Source: a virus
Length of the DNA stretch: 21,345 nucleotides
Virus record (IMG/VR): IMGVR_UViG_3300017940_000174
Coordinates: 1 to 21,345 of that record
Direction: 5' to 3' (one strand)
A program made the translations under genes and the position numbers. Under the pieces are notes generated by a model. That model was not told where the DNA came from and searched no databases. It worked only from the letters and a program-made list of their open reading frames with translations. Shown here one piece after another: positions 18,873-21,345 of this stretch. The stretch's first letter is position 1. Each line of letters opens with the position of its first letter.

Positions 18873-20039
18873 ATGAGTGAAAAGACACAGGCAAGAGAGC
18901 TTGCATACCGGACCTGGATCGAATGCGGGCAGAATTTTTCCGAGACGGAGCGCAGGCTCAAGCGCGCCGATCTCGGGCTGCCGGTCAGCCGGCAGACGCT
19001 CATGGCCTGGGCGCAAAAATATGATTGGAAAAACCGGGCGGCTAGCCTGGAAGCCGAGATGCAACGGCAGGCGGCATCCATTGCGGAGAATGGCCTGGTG
19101 GCAGCCCTGGGGAAGCAGAAGCAACGTTATGAAGATTATTTCGAGGCGCTGGCGGCCGGCGTGGTGGACAACCAGGCCTGTTATGCGTTTTGCGGCCTGG
19201 TGAAGACGATGATAGCCGTAAGACGGAGGACTGAGGACCGAGGACTGAGGACTGAGGACGAAGCGCCAAAGACGGAGAATGAAGTTCCGGCGCGGGTGAT
19301 AAGTGGTGATGAGGAGCGGATCGCAGCCCTCGAAGAGTTGGTCGACGTCCGGATCGGGCGGGTGCTCGGAGATCCGGAGAAAGTCAACGCGGGCACATTC
19401 CGGGAGATCCGCGAGGCGCTGGCGGTGATAGAGCAACTTAAAACTGGCGATATCACCGATCGTGGACGGGGCAAGGAAAGCCGCGAAGGCCGCGAAGAAG
19501 ATCAAAAATTGGAAGCCGCAATGCGCGGAATTACAAGCCCTGAAGATGCGCGCGAGGCTCTTTGGGAGGCGTTTTCAAGAATGATAAACGCCATGCTCGA
19601 TCATCCGGAGAAAATAAAAGTCGCGGAGATCGAGCGGGCGCAGGCGTATCTGGCAAGGATGACAGAGCGGGCAGACAGTGCCGCCATAGAAGACGGCGCC
19701 ACCAAATCAGAAGCGGTAGCGCAGCCTTCCACGGCTGCGTCAATAGGGGCCCCAGAAGAAGCCGTTGTGCTGACCGATGTCGGGCTTATGACCGAGGAAG
19801 AGGCAATCGAGGCGCTGCAGAATTTCGTGAGGCATCAATTATGGCTTATGCAGACTGCCCGGGGCGTGGCCAGGCCGGCCCAGGTAAAGGCCGTAAAGGA
19901 TGCGATGGAACTGATCGAAGTTCTCAGACGGAGATCGGAGGACGGAAGGCAGAAGACGGATAAGGAGAAACGGAAAGGACTTTCAAGCGAGATGGCGGAA
20001 GAACTGCGGCGCAAATTGCTTATGGGAGAGGGTTCATGA
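18873..20039 (+). CDS. Small terminase subunit candidate, enlarged by in-frame repeats
   Basis: 388 residues from ATG 18873 (GGAG ahead); a start at 18828 lies inside the repeat. The N-terminal helix-turn-helix (FSETERRLKRADLGLPVSRQ, TLMAWAQKYDWKNRAA) is of the terminase small-subunit type, and the gene sits where Mu-like phages keep gp27/DUF3486, directly before gp28. Repeat-encoded segments interrupt it at residues ~118-129 (7-bp array), 202-210 (9-bp array), 270-277 and 282-290 (two short palindromes) and 352-363 (7-bp array). Without them it would still exceed the usual ~180-230 residues. The stop overlaps the large terminase start. DNA recognition for packaging is inferred from position and HTH. 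Confidence 0.7.
   Translation: MSEKTQARELAYRTWIECGQNFSETERRLKRADLGLPVSRQTLMAWAQKYDWKNRAASLEAEMQRQAASIAENGLVAALGKQKQRYEDYFEALAAGVVDNQACYAFCGLVKTMIAVRRRTEDRGLRTEDEAPKTENEVPARVISGDEERIAALEELVDVRIGRVLGDPEKVNAGTFREIREALAVIEQLKTGDITDRGRGKESREGREEDQKLEAAMRGITSPEDAREALWEAFSRMINAMLDHPEKIKVAEIERAQAYLARMTERADSAAIEDGATKSEAVAQPSTAASIGAPEEAVVLTDVGLMTEEEAIEALQNFVRHQLWLMQTARGVARPAQVKAVKDAMELIEVLRRRSEDGRQKTDKEKRKGLSSEMAEELRRKLLMGEGS
19223..19257 (+). repeat. 7-bp period array, ACTGAGG type, five units, in frame
   Basis: ACGGAGG, ACTGAGG, ACCGAGG, ACTGAGG, ACTGAGG. The only middle unit that would present TGA in frame is the variant ACCGAGG. Confidence 0.85.
19476..19502 (+). repeat. 9-bp period array (CCGCGAAGG), in frame
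   Basis: Two full units CCGCGAAGG and CCGCGAAGA plus flanks, encoding KESREGREED in the small terminase candidate. Confidence 0.7.
19680..19739 (+). repeat. Two short palindromes in opposite orientation, in frame
   Basis: 19680-19703 is a decayed inverted copy (GCCGCC-ATAGAA-GACGGCGCCACC). 19715-19739 is a good direct copy (GGTAGCGCAGCC-TTCCAC-GGCTGCG). Both are translated. Confidence 0.8.
19926..19960 (+). repeat. 7-bp period array, AGACGGA type, five units, in frame
   Basis: AGACGGA, GATCGGA, GGACGGA, AGGCAGA, AGACGGA. Encodes RRRSEDGRQKTD near the C-terminus of the small terminase candidate. Confidence 0.8.
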
Positions 20040-21345
20040 GTTCTCAATCTTCCATCCTCAGTCCTCAGCACTCAGCACTCAGTCCTGCACCTGTGGCGCC
20101 GGCCCTTCTTTTGCCTTATCAGAACCGGTGGAACGAAGACCGGGCGGCCATAAAGTTCTGGGAAAAATCACGGCGCATAGGGGCATCCTATGGGGACGCT
20201 TCGGAGAGTTGCCTGCTTGCGGCCGAAGACAAGATGAATACGTTTTACATCTCCTACGATAAATCCATGACCGAGACATACATAGGCGACGTCGCCATAT
20301 GGGCGAAACGGTTCGAGATGGCCGTTTCCGATATCGAAGAAGAAACGATCCTGGAAGATGACAAAGAAATTCACATCTACCGGGTGAGATTTGCCTCGAG
20401 GCGGCACGTGAGCGCACTGACCAGCGCGCCCCGGAACCTGCGGAGCAAGCAGGGCCGCGTAGTCCTCGACGAAGCGGCCTTTTGCGACGACCTGGACGAG
20501 CTTTTGAAGGCCGCGATCGCGCTCGTCATGTGGGGCGGCCAGGTCGAAGTGATATCCACGCACAACGGCGAAGACAACGAATTCAACCAGTATATCCAGG
20601 ACATAAGGGCCGGTAAGAAAAAATACTCGCTGCACAGGGAGACGCTCGACGAGGCCCTGGCCGAGGGACTTTACAGGCGGATCTGCCTCGTAAAAGGCGA
20701 AGAATGGAGCCAGAAAAAGGAAGAGGAGTGGCGCCAGCAACTCATAGATTTTTACGGCGACAACGCCGACGAGGAACTCTTTTGCATCCCGAGCAAGGGC
20801 AGCGGCCTTTATCTGACGCGGGCGCAAATCGAAGCGTGCATGAGGGCCGAAATCCCCGTTATCAGGTGGGCCCCGCCGGCGCAGGATTTTGTCGATTGGA
20901 GTGAGGCGCAGCGCGTGCTGGAAATACAGGACTGGTGTGAAGAAAATCTCGCCCCGCTTTTGAGCCGGCTTGCGCCCGCACTGCCGAGCTATGTCGGGGG
21001 GGACTTCGGAAGGCTGGGAGATCTTTCCGTATTTTGGCCGGCGCAGGAAATGCCCAATCTTCTTCTGGCGACGCCTTTTATCCTCGAACTGCGCAATATG
21101 CCGTTCGAGGCGCAGAAGCAAATATTTTACTTCATTTGCGACCGGCTCCCGCGATTCAGCGGCGGGGCGCTCGACGCCAGAGGAAACGGCCAATATCTGG
21201 CCGAAGTCGCCCGGCAGAAATACGGTCCGGACCGGATAGCCGAAGTGATGCTGACTGAAGGCTGGTATCGCGAAAACATGCCGAAATTCAAGGCGCGGAT
21301 TGACGACAAGGAATTGCTCATCGCCAAAGACAGCAGGGTCATGGA
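20036..21345 (+). CDS. Large terminase subunit, Mu gp28-like (3' end outside window)
   Basis: At least 436 residues, ATG 20036 overlapping the upstream stop (ATGA), open to the window edge. It is the DNA-packaging motor ATPase and nuclease. LLLPYQNRWNEDRAAIKFWE (24-43) followed by KSRRIGASYG is the family signature, with the SRR-type Walker A variant. Walker B is RVVLDEAAF (D145, E146). A coupling-type STHNG motif (174-178) follows. The RuvC-like nuclease domain begins at YVGGDFGRLGDLSVFW (D323, D329). Residues ~6-18 are encoded by a five-unit 7-bp array directly after the start, replacing or extending the native N-terminus. Family assignment is firm. Confidence 0.93.
   Translation, partial: MSSQSSILSPQHSALSPAPVAPALLLPYQNRWNEDRAAIKFWEKSRRIGASYGDASESCLLAAEDKMNTFYISYDKSMTETYIGDVAIWAKRFEMAVSDIEEETILEDDKEIHIYRVRFASRRHVSALTSAPRNLRSKQGRVVLDEAAFCDDLDELLKAAIALVMWGGQVEVISTHNGEDNEFNQYIQDIRAGKKKYSLHRETLDEALAEGLYRRICLVKGEEWSQKKEEEWRQQLIDFYGDNADEELFCIPSKGSGLYLTRAQIEACMRAEIPVIRWAPPAQDFVDWSEAQRVLEIQDWCEENLAPLLSRLAPALPSYVGGDFGRLGDLSVFWPAQEMPNLLLATPFILELRNMPFEAQKQIFYFICDRLPRFSGGALDARGNGQYLAEVARQKYGPDRIAEVMLTEGWYRENMPKFKARIDDKELLIAKDSRVM
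20053..20087 (+). repeat. 7-bp period array (CTCAGNN type) at the large terminase N-terminus
   Basis: CATCCTC, AGTCCTC, AGCACTC, AGCACTC, AGTCCTG: 5 x 7 = 35 bp, 17 bases after the start codon, in frame. Same family as 8003-8030. Confidence 0.85.

Noticed and set aside
20168-21193. 341-residue minus-strand ORF
   Set aside because: Antisense to the large terminase, whose ATPase and nuclease motifs are clear on the plus strand.
1-21345. tRNA or rRNA genes, insertion sequences, diversity-generating retroelement
   Set aside because: No cloverleaf, rRNA-like sequence, IS transposase other than the MuA type, or reverse transcriptase was seen.

Overview
The window is the left part of a Mu-like transposable prophage (Saltovirus/BcepMu type). 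It runs from a divergently transcribed repressor at the left edge to the start of the head-packaging genes at the right edge. All genes after base 565 lie on the plus strand and are tightly packed, many with ATGA stop/start overlaps. The Mu-type layout, the lysis genes and Shine-Dalgarno sites of the GGAG type point to a bacterial, probably Gram-negative host. The repeat-rich, GC-rich style recalls environmental Desulfobacterota or similar groups, but the sequence does not fix the taxon.

Layout. (1) Control region, 1-1662: XRE-type repressor on the minus strand, a short operator-like intergenic region, then three small regulators (a phage-type regulator, a Ner/Cro-like HTH and an IclR-like winged helix) and a 35-residue membrane microprotein. 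(2) Transposition block, 1659-6445: a two-part early protein, a zinc-ribbon ORF, a MuA-type DDE transposase, a small ORF and a MuB-type AAA ATPase. (3) Accessory early block, 6442-12668: a large DNA-binding zinc-ribbon protein, a string of small Cys-rich proteins, a secreted PLD-family nuclease, the flavin-dependent thymidylate synthase ThyX and a winged-helix protein. (4) 12818-15571: small ORFs, a pesticin/T4-type endolysin, GemA (Mu gp16), and a Com-like zinc finger. A non-coding stretch with a strong intrinsic terminator follows (15729-15768). (5) Late block, 15824-end: membrane proteins, a phospholipase A2-like protein, DUF2730-like and VpaChn25_0724-like proteins, an enlarged small-terminase candidate and the large terminase (Mu gp28 type), cut by the window edge.

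The striking feature is the density of short repeats of several unrelated families. They are tandem arrays with 7-, 8- or 9-bp period, nearly all 24-35 bp long; inverted pairs of such arrays placed between a stop codon and the next ribosome binding site; a 108-bp nested palindrome with 25-bp internally deleted relatives; a GC-rich multi-hairpin element; and a CCGGC-CTGC-GCCGG hairpin. More than 30 copies lie in about 20 kb. Many lie inside genes without breaking the reading frame, so they add protein segments, C-terminal tails and even the N-terminus of the large terminase. This recalls the Rickettsia palindromic elements, but with several families in one phage. I could run no database search; family names rest on motif recognition and gene order.
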